Assembly (NCBI GenBank): GCA_032158295.1
Contig: CM063256.1
Span: 3,954,034 to 4,018,033, forward strand
Reading direction: 5' to 3'
Length of the DNA stretch: 64,000 nt
Source of the DNA: Pycnopodia helianthoides
Taxonomy: Eukaryota > Echinodermata > Asteroidea > Forcipulatida > Asteriidae
The position numbers and the translations under genes were made by a program. Shown here piece by piece: positions 12,032-23,190 of the stretch. Every line of letters begins with the position of its first letter. Within the stretch, counting starts at the first letter, position 1. Under the pieces are notes generated by a model, which searched no databases, was not told the origin of the DNA, and saw nothing but the letters and a program-made list of their open reading frames with translations.

Positions 12032-13318
12032 TTTTGGTGTCTGGTTTTGAAAAGGTTAAAAACCACACCTGGTTTTTTTCCCTCCCAGGGAAGCCTTTTT
12101 TTAAAAGGCCAGGGAACAAGGGGTTTTTAAAAGGGGGGGGGGGCGGAAAAAACCGGGGGCCAAAAAATTAAATGTTCTTTTTGGGGCCTTCAAACCCCCT
12201 TTGGAATTTTTATTTTTAGATTTAAAAAAAATTTTTTTTTTAAAAAAATAAAAAAAGTTAATTTTAAATTGTTTTTTAAATTTAATTTTTAATTTTAAAA
12301 TTTTTTTCTATTTTTTAAAAAGGTTTTTAAAACATTCCCCCAGCGGGATTTTTGCAAAAAACCTTTGTTTAAAAGTAAAACAAAACTTAAAAATTTTAAA
12401 AAGGGGCCAATTTCCCCCCCCAAAAAAAATTGGAAAACCCCTTTAAAGAATTAAAATAAAATTTTAGGAGTGATTATTTTGTGGTTTTGATGAAAATTGG
12501 GTCCAATTCTGAAACTTTTTTTAAACCTTTAAAAAAACCCCTTTAAGAAAAGGGTTTAAAAAGGCCAAATTTGGGCCCCCTTAAAGGATAAACCCTTTTG
12601 GGTAAAAAAACCCCCCTTTACAAGGTTTTCCCTGGGGCTTGTGTTCCGCCTGTTTGGTAAATTTAATTTTCGGGAAGGAAGCGAAAAACAGAAAATTTTG
12701 GGACAAATAAAAAAAAAACCAAGGTGACCCTTAACCAAAAATTTTGTAAAGGTCCAACTTTGGGGTTTTTTAAAGTTTGTTGACTGCATTTTTTAGGGTA
12801 AATTTTTTTTTAGGGAGAGTTTCTTTTTTTGGGAAGGTTAAAAAAATTTTGGAAACCAAAAAGTAAGTATTGTTTAAAAATTTGGAAATTAAAGGCCGGG
12901 GTAAAAGGGCCCCAAAAATTGGGTTTCAAATTTCCCAAAATTGTGGTCCCTGTGAGGCCACTGGCGATTTTATTGCTGTGATGGTTGTTGGAAAAATGAT
13001 TTGCTTTTTGGGGCACAAAAAATTTTGTTGGGGTGGGGTTGAAAAAAGTTGGCCCCCGTCCCAAAAAAAATCTATAAAATGCTCTCATGGAAAAAAAGTT
13101 TTAAACCCAAAAAAAAACATGCTTTTTCAACAAGATTTTAAAAAAATTTGGACATTCTTTGTCAAGGGTTTAAATTGTCCCATTGGTCTGCTTTTAAGGC
13201 GGGTAAATTTTGGGGTTTTTACTTTTTGTTTAATTTTCCCTATTTTTTAAAATGTGATTTTCTTTCTCTTTTTTTTCTCCAAAAAATTTTTGGGCCCTGT
13301 GGATATCGACAAGTTGTG
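12032..13318. other. Low-quality sequence at the turn of the palindrome
   Basis: This stretch is dominated by runs of 3-12 identical bases (for example around 12,121-12,480), with local composition unlike anything else in the window. It looks like an unpolished long-read consensus rather than biology. The open frames at 12,556-13,250 are made of these homopolymers and should not be annotated as genes. Confidence 0.85.
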
Positions 13319-14709
13319 AGGTGGTGCTGGGGTTGTCTTGGGCTTTTTTTTCAATGGGAGTACCTCTACCCTCCTGTGTAATGGAGGCAATCCCTTTGGG
13401 CCCTACCCGAACCCTAATGGACAGTTTTAAGGGATTTTTATTTCCACCACTGGTTGGGCCCCAACTTGTATACATTTTAATTGTTTGCATTTAGGTCTGT
13501 CATCATAAAGGGCACAGCCCCGAATCCTGAAAAACCTTGACAATAATTTTAAAAATAACTTTTTTCAGGGAAAGGGGTTTTTTGTCATTTAATTTTTTGG
13601 AAATGAGAAAATTGGTCTTTAAAATTATTTTCTCAAGTGCTATTTTTTTTTCTTTAAAAATTTCTTTTTGCAGCAATTTGGGTTTTTTTGAAAAATCCCC
13701 CAATCTGGTATAGCTGTTTAAAGGGGACATGTTTGATTATGAAAAAATGCAAACCCAATATACAACCCCTTAAAAAAATTAATTAATTTAAAAAGCATTA
13801 AATGTTTGGGAATTTGGGTGTTGAGTTTTTGGTTTTTTTTTTTTCAAAATTAGATTTTTGGTTTTTTCAATATGATAAAAAATAAGGGGTTTAAATTGAA
13901 ACTACTTTTGTGTTCTTTGGCCCTACTTGAATGAACTTCCCCCTAATTGTTTTACCATTTAAGGGTTCATGCAGACTTTATGTAGGCCCTAATGTTTGTT
14001 ACCCCTTCACTTAGAACCTCAAATCCACCAATTTCAATTCCCCTTTAATTTATCCATTGTAATTTCCAAAATTTTAATTTATTCTGTACCCAAGGTTTTT
14101 CATGGGAGCAAAAAAAAAAACCATGTGACCTTTGAAACCCTTTCAGAGAGCCAGCAGTCCAATTTTCGGGCCCGGTGTTTGGTGTTTTACTTTTACTGTA
14201 CATGCAAAGGAAAAGCATATAATTTGTGGGTGTTTGGGAAAATTTTTATTTTTTATTGTTTCTTGACATTTCAGCAAAGATTTTCGCCCGCCCGAAAGTT
14301 TGGGCCCGGGGTTTCGTGTATATTTCAGTACGTGAAAAATTTGGGCTTTTTTTGGGTACAGTAATTAATTGCCCAAAAAATTTAATACTCCCGTAAAAAA
14401 AAAATTAAAATTTAAAAAAAGTTGTTCTAAGTTTTGTATTTTTAAAAAAGAAAAAAATTTTTGTTCCCAAAGGGTTGGCAAATAAATTTTTTCAAAAACA
14501 GAAGGGAAAAAAAAGTGTATTACTAGTCATGTTATTCAACTTAAAAAAATTTAATTTATTACCCCCCCCCCCGGCTTTCCCAAAAAAACATTCTTTTCCT
14601 CCTTCTTATCGGGCCCCCTTCAGTTTGATTTTTAACAAGGTTACATAATTAACATTTTTAATTTTTGCCTTCGAATTTTCACCCCTTTCAAAAACATGCA
14701 GGGGGCAAG

Positions 14710-14741
<32 letters not shown>

Positions 14742-16191
14742 TGTTTAAAAGATACTAGTAATTTTTCGGCCCTGGATTTTTAAAACAAAATTCTGCCAAA
14801 AAATTTCAAAACTTGCCCGCCCCCTCTCACGGTTCCCCGCCCCAAAACCCTCGATATTCGGTGCTTTTTAAGCCCTCAAGGTTGGCACCGGGGCCCCTGC
14901 GTCAATGATGTTTTGGGCTGTAAACCCCTGTTTTTCCCTTTTTTTGAATTGGGGCGATTTCTGCAGTCTTCCGTGAAAAATGTGCAAATCATGGTCCCTT
15001 CGACCCCCGGAAAAGGGGAAATTTTTTCGGCTGTTTAGTGTTTACAAATTTCACCCACTTTTTTGAGATTGCCAGATTCCTCGGAAAATTAATAAAACGA
15101 ACCTCCGGATTAATTTGCTGTTTCTTTTGCATCCACCGACAGTACACAGGCCAGGCTTGATAAAAACTTTCACACGTTGTTGATAAAAAGCTTGAAAAAA
15201 TCGGTAATGTGATGTGACCCAAACAAGACAAATGGTAAATGCATGCAAATGAAGATAAACAACCTTCACTCACACCGCAGTATGACGTATCATGCGAGGG
15301 CGCCGCCAACGGCGGAAAAAACACTAGTAAAAAAATCAAACAAGGGGGGGCTAGTTTTTCCGATCAAATTTCAGCAGAATTTCAGCAAAGAAAACTTCAA
15401 ACTAAAGACCAAATAGTAGCTAAACACATAATAAACAATATAAAGGGCCAAATTTGTTTTGGTGATTTCGTTCAAGTTGATCTATAAAATATCAAACGTT
15501 CATTTTCAACGCTTTGGTTGTATTGTCGTCGATGCCGTCATCATCCCAAAAAGTTGCGGTTCCATCTATACACTTGACAAAATTGCGAGAGAAGGTTCAC
15601 TAATAAGACGTTTAAAAACAACAGTTAAACAGCAATAGGTTTTTGGCTGTTGGCCAAGCACCTAAAAATATAATAATGGCCGCAGCTCCTGCAGATTTTT
15701 TTCAGTTGCCTGGAACGAGTGCAGTGCACGTGATAATAAAAGTAATACTGATCGATTTTTCCATAACATATTGTGTAAAAAAGTTGACCGTACTACACGC
15801 TGTTGACGTTTTTTCTTGCACACCGCAGCAAGAATTTAATTAAGTGTTGTTTGTGTGTGTCTATTTGAGTAACATGAAGGTTTGTAGTTTGTTACCATAG
15901 ACACAGTTTGGTCCATCAAATTGTTAATTGCCAAGCCTGTCGCCTCAAGGTTAATCAATATTATCATTTCAGAAAACATTTTGCTCATAAATTTCCCTGA
16001 ACAATTTAATTGTCGTATCATCTAAATTTCGTACTACGCCACAGCTTATTATGCGTACCTCAAAACCATAGTAAGTCTGTTGTTTTTTTTCAAGTTCTAT
16101 GTATTAAATGTTATTTTATTAGGGTTTGTATTGATTTGGTCATCGCTGATATGGAGTACGGCCGCGTTGCGTAGTTTCTTTTTGTGACTGG

Positions 16192-16513
16192 ATGATCTGT
16201 TTTTTATTGGTCTGCAAAATGTTGGCGAGCAAACTGCTGGGTGTTGTTGGTATATTTATGATGGCAAACTACGCTGCCGTAAATGGGCGGTGTATGAAGA
16301 AGGCCCCGCGATGCCCTCCTACTTGGAGCCAGTGGCAAGACAAATGCTACAAGATGCATGATGCCAAAGTTACATGGGAAGAGGGCAAGCAGATATGCAT
16401 TGAGTTAGGCGGTGAGATTGTTGTCCCTCAATCAGAAGAAGAATTACAACACCTCTTCAACATGTGCAACTGCAGCTCGTTCTGGATTGGTTGCAACGAC
16501 ATTGAAGTTGAAG
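16192..16513 (+). CDS. Secreted C-type lectin, exon 1 (signal peptide and first half of lectin domain)
   Basis: Exons 16,192-16,513 and 17,682-17,884 join in phase (G|GT, giving 'IEVEGTWVCLDG') into a 174-residue protein. Residues 1-32 are a hydrophobic signal peptide. Met10 at 16,219 is an alternative start and would give 165 residues. The rest is a single long-form C-type lectin domain: C41-C52 pair, C69 and C163, C140-C155, 'WIGCND' at 98-103, QPD at 130-132 and WDDENC at 150-155. In this family QPD usually goes with galactose-type, Ca2+-dependent binding, here an inference. The second Ca2+-site motif WND is WDD. Extra cysteines (34, 92, 94, 101, 112) are unusual. The likely role is extracellular glycan recognition, perhaps innate immunity. 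The donor is 'gaag|gttagt'. This duplicates the left-arm gene. Confidence 0.88.
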
Positions 16514-17026
16514 GTTAGTACACAATTCTTAAAATGATGTCCAATCGTTCTTATAATTAGGTTATTTTATGACAAATCGCTTATACAAGGTTGAAATGCC
16601 ACCAAGGGTGAGGGATACAAGGAAAGTAAGAACAAATCTAAAGTGAGAGCTAATATTTGTGGACGTTCCTCTTGAACTGTGACATAGTTAATGGGAAGTA
16701 AAATACGAGTAGGAGGTTCCAAAGTGCAGCGGTGTGGCATACCGTATTATTAACATGAATGACGTAAATCTGTGTTCAACAACTCGAACAAAGCCTAGAT
16801 TTTTCTTTGAAATAACATTTTCGTTCAGAATTCTATTTATGAAAATTTTTCGAAAAAAGGGGGCCTACTGAGAGCAATTTGTTATCAATATACAATTACA
16901 ATTTTTCAATAAAACAACTAATTTATTAAACTAACATTGAAACAAAATTATAACTTGGGACGAGCATGCTTTCTTTTTAGAAAACCCGTTTGCCAATCAC
17001 GCCCGAATTTGTGCTACCATTACTTA

Positions 17027-17173
17027 GGGAATAACAGTGCGAGGAGCCGGTCTTCACTGCGTGGTAATGACCTTGGTTGGTGGCTGGCCGCTGTTAATGG
17101 ACCGAACAGCGGCCAGCCACCAACCAAGGTCATTACCACGCAGTGAAGACCGGCTCCTCGCACTGTTATTCCC
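17027..17173. mobile_element. Palindromic MITE, mirror copy of 8,281-8,427
   Basis: Same 69-bp perfect arms and 9-base spacer, lying in the lectin intron of the right arm. Confidence 0.9.
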
Positions 17174-17681
17174 ATTAATAAATGCCTTATAACGAAAAAA
17201 CATCGTCAGAATATGTGATTTTTCTTTCTACTCATGTTCAAGGTCCAATCGTTTCTGATCAACTTTTGTGTGGTACCTAATCTCTTACACATAATTAAGG
17301 GAATAAAAGAGTAAAGAGTCTTAACCGGCCGTTTAAAACCGGCAGGGTCGTGGCCATGTGATAAAGGACGGTCTTTATCGCACGGCCACGGCCCTGGCAA
17401 CGAAGGCAACGACGTGTCCTTTAAATGTTCTGCTTGATCCCGACGGTTCCGTCGCAGTCCAAGCAAAACGCGGCTTTAACAAAAACAATGTGTACTTTCC
17501 ATTTAGAGTTATGAGTCATCGTTTGGTAGTGACCCCGAAAAAATAAATCGTGCAATTTTCATCCGAAAGCTTGCTTGTTATAAAGATGGTAATGGTAGTA
17601 AGCATCCTAACCCTAAATTGAAGTACGTTCTCCCAACGTTTGATGTAATGATACATTTTATTTCGGATTGACTCGGATCAG

Positions 17682-17884
17682 GTACCTGGGTGTGTTTGGA
17701 TGGTGAAGGTACTATTGACGAGCAGGACAAGAGATGGGATGCTGTTCAGCCAGATAATTACAACGGCAAACAAGATTGCGCCGGAGGCCTGCTGCGTTAT
17801 TCAGGCTGGGACGATGAGAATTGTGATATATTGAGCAAGTTAATCTGTCAGCGCCCCGTATCACCAGCACTGTCGCACCTGTGA
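17682..17884 (+). CDS. Secreted C-type lectin, exon 2 (second half of lectin domain and stop)
   Basis: Follows the acceptor 'cggatcag' after an intron of 1,168 bases. It encodes residues 108-174, with 'TWVCLDG', the QPD motif, 'QDCAGG', WDDENC and the last domain cysteine C163, then an 11-residue tail and a TGA stop. The reading frame is closed by exactly the phase left by exon 1, which supports the gene model. Confidence 0.88.
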
Positions 17885-18004
17885 AAGGTTGCTCAATATT
17901 CTGGCAAACTACTTTTTATGAAGGTGCACATTGCCTTCAAATCTCTCAAAATTTTGCTGTTTGGAATTGCTTTTTGTTCGTGCACTAAAACACCTAAAGT
18001 GTGT

Positions 18005-18104
18005 NNNNNNNNNNNNNNNNNNNNNNNNNNNNNNNNNNNNNNNNNNNNNNNNNNNNNNNNNNNNNNNNNNNNNNNNNNNNNNNNNNNNNNNNNNNNNNNN
18101 NNNN
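18005..18104. other. Assembly gap of 100 N
   Basis: One hundred N, the usual placeholder for a gap of unknown size. The palindrome ends exactly at its left edge, so the true neighbour of the lectin locus is not established. Confidence 1.
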
Positions 18105-18552
18105 TGATCCTATATTCCTAGTCCACCCCATCACCTCCACGTTTTGTTAATTTGACAGGGTCAGACCAAATGACAGGGAGTACAGTCATAAACATTGGCA
18201 ATAATAATAACTAATTTGAAGTTGAACTGGTTTTGAGGTGATTTTATTTCATTTGACTAGCCCCATCTCCACACAATGTGCAAAACAAAATCTGCCACCG
18301 ACATTGTTCTTCTCCATGTAAAACGTAGGCTAAATTTCACTCCTGGTCTGTACTATAAGTTACCTACTGGTCTTTTCCCCATATGCAACAACTAAGAATA
18401 ACGATGAATAAAGGATATGATCAATGTGGAATGTTTCAGTTTCCTAACTGAATCCTGGTGAATGTAGAAAACCAATCCAACAAAGCGCGCAAACAAAAGG
18501 GGGATTTTCAAGATAGCAGACGAACATTTTTTAATAATATAATTCAACAAAC

Positions 18553-18743
18553 CTGTGTCCTTGATTTACGAAGCAAATAGGCCCGCATTGAGTCTGGTGA
18601 AATGGAGAAATCTCCACATCAATAACGGCAAAGCATTGATGACGGTCATCAACTGCGGCCATGACAGCAGTACCGTCAGCATCAACCTCGTCCACATGGT
18701 TTACTTTATTTCCAACCATGTTTAACCTCGTACTGTTCGACAC
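18553..18743 (-). CDS. Candidate first coding exon, unknown protein (copy A)
   Basis: The minus-strand frame from 18,743 contains 'MAAVDDRHQCFAVIDVEISP' and ends at a donor 'ggacacag|gtttgt'. The paralogous stretch 47,063-47,172 keeps the same frame and donor. However, the few differences between copies (I to F, E to G, C to F) all change the protein, so selection is not evident. No downstream exon was found, because the N gap and palindrome lie in that direction. I do not recognise the family. Confidence 0.3.
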
Positions 18744-19108
18744 ACCCTGGGGACGAGGTTGCGTCAGCTTTGAAGTCGCTCCCTTGATACTTAAATATGG
18801 CGCCAGTTGACGTCATTAAAATGCGACTTAATCACGACTTCGACGCAAATGACGCAAATGAAGCAAACACTTTTAATCATAACAAGAAAAGTTGTGTTTG
18901 GTAAACACAAATGCCCCGCAAGCCAGTCCATTTCTTGACATTTGACCCACTGTGGTCTAAAAATAGGAGGCTTCTGTATCCCGAGACCAATCCACACACC
19001 AGTTTAGAGTTCATATGCCAAGTCTGTCTGAAGTTGTCACTGGGACATAATTTCTATTTTTTTTAGGCATAAAATAATTTTATTTTAATAAAATTGACCG
19101 TACATTTG

Positions 19109-19248
19109 ACCTGGGGAGGCGGGGGGGGGCAAAAACAATATACTTCCGAGGGTGGGGGAAGGGGTTGGGGAAGGGAGGAGGGGAGGATGGGTGGGGAAGG
19201 GTGGTGGGGAGGTCGGGTGGAGGGGGGAGGGTAGGTGGCGAGGAGGTG
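19109..19248 (+). repeat. G-rich tract with many G-runs
   Basis: About 140 bases consisting largely of G-runs of 2-9 separated by A, T or C ('gaggcggggggggg', 'gggtggggaagggtggtgg'). Four or more G3+ runs occur repeatedly within 30 bases, so G-quadruplex formation on the plus strand is plausible. Confidence 0.75.
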
Positions 19249-19295
19249 CAGACCAATTTACACGACCTAAATTCTCTTTAAAAGGTTAAATGCCA

Positions 19296-19857
19296 CTTTT
19301 TATTTCAACCTTGACATTTGAACCGCAAATTCAGTAGGCTTTTGTATTGTAAGGGTAAGACCAATCCACAAACCAAGTTCGGAGTTGATGTGACAAGTCC
19401 TTTACAAGTTATTGCTCGGACAACATTTCTTTTGTTTTAGCCATAATGACCTGAATATTTAACTTAGGGGGTCCAAAAACAAAAGTCTTTTTGGGGATCC
19501 CAAGACTGATTCACAAACCAAGTTTGGAGTTGATATGCCAAGCCCTTCATGAGTAATCGCTCGAACAAGATTTCTTTTGTTTAAGCCATAATGACCTTAA
19601 TATTTAACTTAGGGGGTCCAAAAACAATAGGCTTCTGGGGGATCCCAAGACCAATCCACACACCAAGTTTGGATTTGATATGCCAAGTCCTTCTTGAGTT
19701 AACACTCGGACAAGATTTCTTTTGTTTTAGCCATAATGACCTTGCCATTTGACTGGGGGGGGGGGGGTCCACAAACAATACACTTTCGAGGGACCCCAAG
19801 ACCAATCCATACACCAAGTTTTGAGCTGACATTTGAGTCCTCCTCGAGTTATAATTT
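19296..19857 (+). repeat. 145-bp tandem repeat, about four units
   Basis: The anchor 'ccataatgac' occurs at 19,441, 19,586 and 19,731, exactly 145 apart. Diverged partial units lie at about 19,296 and at 18,890-19,076. Each unit contains 'aagaccaatccacacaccaa', 'gagttgatatgccaagtcc' and 'tttcttttgttttagccata'. A single diverged unit also lies far away at 63,050-63,187. Confidence 0.9.
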
Positions 19858-19970
19858 GCACACACACACGCACACACGAACACGCCCACAAACGGACAAC
19901 CCATCACCCATGCACACACGCACACGCGCGCGCGCGCGCACACACACACACACACATACACACATCCGGA
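19858..19970. repeat. CA/CG-rich microsatellite
   Basis: (CA)n with CG interruptions, including 'gcgcgcgcgcgc' near 19,924-19,938. The long open frames crossing it on both strands are products of the repeat. Confidence 0.9.
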
Positions 19971-21164
19971 AGGACATGTCAGAAACAGTATGCCCCTTCG
20001 GTGGCTTCGCCAACCGCGGGGCATAAAAATGCCACACTCTCGGCCTTCAAAAGAGAAGTTCAGAACACACGGTGCTTACAAGGTGCAAAAAGTAATTATT
20101 CAGAAGTGTTTCTTTTACGGAAGAAATACTCGTGTGAAACTGTTAATTTCATGGAGGAGGAAGTGGTGAAAATCAGAAGAAGTTTGTTTTACATTGACAT
20201 TTCAATCTCGGAATTAGAGGGCGCACTTCAGCATGCGTGTGCACAAAACTTCCGAATAACCAAATCCTTATGTTTCAATTACTTAAAAAAATTAAAGTCG
20301 AAAAACTATTTACAGTGCCTGACTGCGTGAGTATTCGCACAACCCAATTTGTGTAGTTTTGCATCAAATCTGTTCCAAATGAAAGTCAGAGTTTGCAACG
20401 TTAAAAAATGCACTTTATGAAATGCCACTAAAATCTTTTCCATTCAAATTTTAAATTGTCTCGGTTTATAGATTAACAAATTAGGCCTAAAAAAGTGGTT
20501 GGCAAAGTACAAGCAGCCTTTACTGCACAAAAAACATATACATTTCATCATTTAAGAAAATAATCAAATAACACATATCACTGATATCAATTGTGCTACA
20601 AGCAAAAAGCTGACATATAATATTCTTCATAGGTTGTAAATGTTTTATTTAAAATTGAAGGGTAAGATTTGTGCAAAAAATAACATGTTTATACATTTTG
20701 TGATAATCAAGCCCGCCTGCACAAAACGGTGGTCAGTGCTTATAAACAAAAGAAAGATCTTTACATAACGACAAACAATGTAGAGTAAACTATAAAACAA
20801 TGACAATCAATAAAATCCAAGTGAAATCTAGTTAAAAACTTAATACTTCTAAAAACAATTATTTAGTTAAGAAGTTTTTGTGTAGCTGACCCAGCAAGTC
20901 AACAAGATTAAATAAGATAGGTTCCTCTCCCTTTAGGGCGAGTCAACAAATTCATCTCCAGCGGTTAACCAAAGTATACAACATAATTTCCCAACAATAT
21001 CACAAGGGAAGTTATGTTTTTGCAAGAAACTAACTTCTTACCAACAGTCATGTCAGATTCATATAATTTCCTTAAACTTTGAGCCAAAATTAACATGTAA
21101 TTTTCCATAATAACTGCAATTTGGAAAACCTCGTTTCCTTTTCGAAATTGCATTTATTTTAAAC

Positions 21165-21600
21165 TCTTCCCCTATTGCATCTATTACAATTTCCCTCAAT
21201 GCGTTTAATGACCACTTCCATCCTTGTGTTTATTGACCTCTTCCCTCCTTGGTTTAATTACCACTTCCCACCATGTGTCTAAGCATTACTTCCATCCAAT
21301 TGCATCTATTTAGCACTTCCCACTTTGCATATTTTTACCATTTCCCTCATTATTAACCACTTCCATCCTTGCGTTTATTTACCACTTCCCTCTTTGAGTT
21401 TATTTCCCAGTGTTAAATTTGTATCTAAACAGTTACAAACTAAGTTCATTTAAATGTTAAATTTGTAATTAAACTGTAGGGGGTTTGCGTAAAATTATGT
21501 TTATTTCAATGTTAAAATTACACCTTAAAAGTTTGCAGTTTGCTTTAAAAACAAGTTTATTTGAATGCTCAACTTGTACAAAAACAGTAATAATAAAGTA
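21165..21600. repeat. Two adjacent degenerate minisatellites
   Basis: 21,165-21,410 repeats a unit of about 30 bases resembling 'accacttccctccttgcgtt', some eight times with variation. 21,415-21,600 repeats a looser unit of about 60 bases around 'tttaaatgttaaatttgtaa'. Neither is coding. Confidence 0.7.
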
Positions 21601-21751
21601 AATTTTGTTGTGTTTGCTGAATCATAAAAAAATATACAGTGTACAAATAAACCAATTGTCATAAAAAGTCCTTTTCAGTGCATCATTTAAATAGAAATAG
21701 AGTAAGAAAACACAAAACAAACTGTTTAAAACGTAAGATTAACGTTTTAAG

Positions 21752-21789
21752 GGGTCAAAGGTCGGGTCAAAGGTCGGTTCAAAGGTCAA
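21752..21789 (+). promoter_or_regulatory. Triple DR1-like nuclear-receptor half-site cluster (candidate)
   Basis: Three consecutive 12-bp units of the form ggtcaaaggtcg each contain two AGGTCA-like half-sites one base apart, the DR1 arrangement bound by RXR/HNF4-type receptors. The third unit ends in a perfect AGGTCA. No promoter or gene start is visible beside it, so it may be just a short tandem repeat. Confidence 0.35.
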
Positions 21790-22335
21790 GAGATACCTAT
21801 GAGATTTTCATAAAATACAAGCTGCTGCCATGCGTACTGGACAAACAACAAAAGATAAAGGACAAAGCGTCCTGCACAATTGCAACAGGGGACTTTTATA
21901 AAACAATGATTTATTACAAAACAAGACTTTCTTTTTTGTTACTCGAAACATTTGTGTTTATTTCACACTATAAGCCATACATAACAATGTTCAACAACCT
22001 GGCAACAGAAACTGAATACTTAAATTAAAACTAACATAATAACTTCAAAATTGTAAAACAGATACTAAAGAGATAAAACTAAGATAAACAGACTATTATG
22101 CACTTGGTGCATACAATGGTTTGATGACATTAGTCTAAAACAGAGTGGACCACGTGAAGGTTGTCATCACCCACCCCATAACAGATAATTACACCATTTG
22201 GATAAAAAAATTAGATGACAGAATGCTACACAAAAATAATACAATTTCCTAAACATCAAAAATATTCAAGCAAAATAAGTTATAATAAAAAGTAACTTAA
22301 TAATAACTACTACTCAAGCTACAAGCTTGTTGTCT

Positions 22336-22622
22336 TTGTTATTTGTAATGAGTGCACTTCATTACAAACAACCTTAAATAGTTCCACAATTTGTAATGAG
22401 CCCCTGCATTACAAATTAACCAAACACGTTTCATGCTTGTAATGAGGTACTTCATATGCAAGCATGGAACTTTGAAACACTTGCAATGAGGTACTTCATC
22501 GCAAGCATGATTTAATTGCATGAATGTAATGAAGTACCTCATTACAAACATGCAATCTTTTATTTGAATACATGTACTTGTAAGGAAAGTACCTCATTAC
22601 AAGTATGTACATGTATTCGGTC
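22336..22622. repeat. Run of six adjacent hairpins built on TTGTAATGAGGTAC
   Basis: Successive inverted repeats lie side by side: 'ttgtaatgagtgcacttcat' type (22,340-22,365), 'aatttgtaatgagcccctgc' type (22,388-22,418), 'catgcttgtaatgaggtac' type (22,433-22,466), a 'cttgcaatgaggtac' type (22,480-22,508), 'tgcatgaatgtaatgaagta' type (22,517-22,554), and a long one at 22,567-22,618 whose outer stem is 'gaatacatgtac'. Each folds on itself around a GTAC-like centre, and the cores are related to one another. Confidence 0.8.
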
Positions 22623-22869
22623 AAAATACTTGTTTTAAGTTGACAGTCTCTATACAAATATTTCCAGCATGTGAACAAAAACATCCTAACTTTAAGGGAG
22701 ACATATTTCACATTACTTTTTTACAAAAACCATCATCCACTCTGCAAAAATAAGTTGAATGGCCAGACAACTTTACATTTTTATCCAAGAAATAAACTGT
22801 TCAACAATTATCACTTGCTCTGGACAATCAAATAAGTGGTCTTGGTAATGTCATTCTTGAATAGTTTTC

Positions 22870-23190
22870 TGATCAAGTGTTGATGTTCCCTCATAACTAA
22901 AATGTTTGCTTTCACTGTTGTCTGATCCAAAAATACGAGACATGTTATCACTCACATTGAACTGTACATTTTGGTGTCAAATCTTGATATAACACCTGAT
23001 GTCTCAACTTGCTGACAATTGCCTCCGATTATGTGGTGGGCGGCTATCCTGAAGACAACATGCTGATAAAGCAACAGTTGCTTTAGTTACTGCGTAAAAT
23101 CTTGCCATGACAAACTTTAAGTTATATGACTGTGTTCATCATAAGATCTACATCTTATCACTGAACATCTATGCTGTGTGACAAAGAAAA
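22870..23190. repeat. Segmental duplication copy A, distal block (partner 49,240-49,565)
   Basis: Shares 'gacaattgcctccgatt', 'atatgactgtgttcatc' and 'ctgaacatctatg' in order with 49,265-49,555. The minus-strand translations around 'SEAIVSKLRH' and 'SEAIDRKLRH' are homologous between copies. This block keeps the same order relative to the 18.3-20.8 kb block as in copy B. Confidence 0.65.

Larger units (their letters stand above)
13319..18004. repeat. Right arm of the ~10.5-kb palindrome; inner 1.7 kb is error-rich
   Basis: Reverse complement of 7,449-12,031. 13,319-15,050 follows the left arm base for base but with frequent homopolymer expansions and substitutions, and is about 96 bases longer than its partner (paired sums fall from 25,454 to about 25,358). 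From about 15,050 outward it is clean. The arm ends at 18,004, immediately before the N gap. Confidence 0.95.
18340..20800. repeat. Segmental duplication, copy A (partner 46,850-48,028)
   Basis: 18,340-18,770 matches 46,830-47,220, and 20,026-20,795 matches 47,290-48,028, in the same order and strand. Examples are 'aacgatgaataaaggatatga', 'cttcagaacacacggtgctt' in part, and 'caagcccgcctgcacaaaa'. In copy A an extra ~1.2 kb of 145-bp tandem repeat, G-rich and CA-rich DNA (18,800-20,025) sits between the two matching parts; copy B lacks it. Confidence 0.85.

Noticed and set aside
12556..14364. Open frames of 70-126 codons on both strands
   Set aside because: They consist of homopolymer-rich, error-like sequence at the palindrome turn. 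Phe, Lys, Pro and Gly runs reflect base-calling noise.
7570..17884. Head-to-head duplicated lectin genes as a real gene pair
   Set aside because: Near-identity, a noisy centre and the arm ending at the N gap fit an assembly artefact better. Kept only as annotation of both arms.
19581..20330. Long frames (up to 165 codons) across the CA repeat
   Set aside because: The frame is open because of (CA)n/(CG)n and tandem repeats. The distal part lies in the segmental duplication, where copy B does not preserve the frame.
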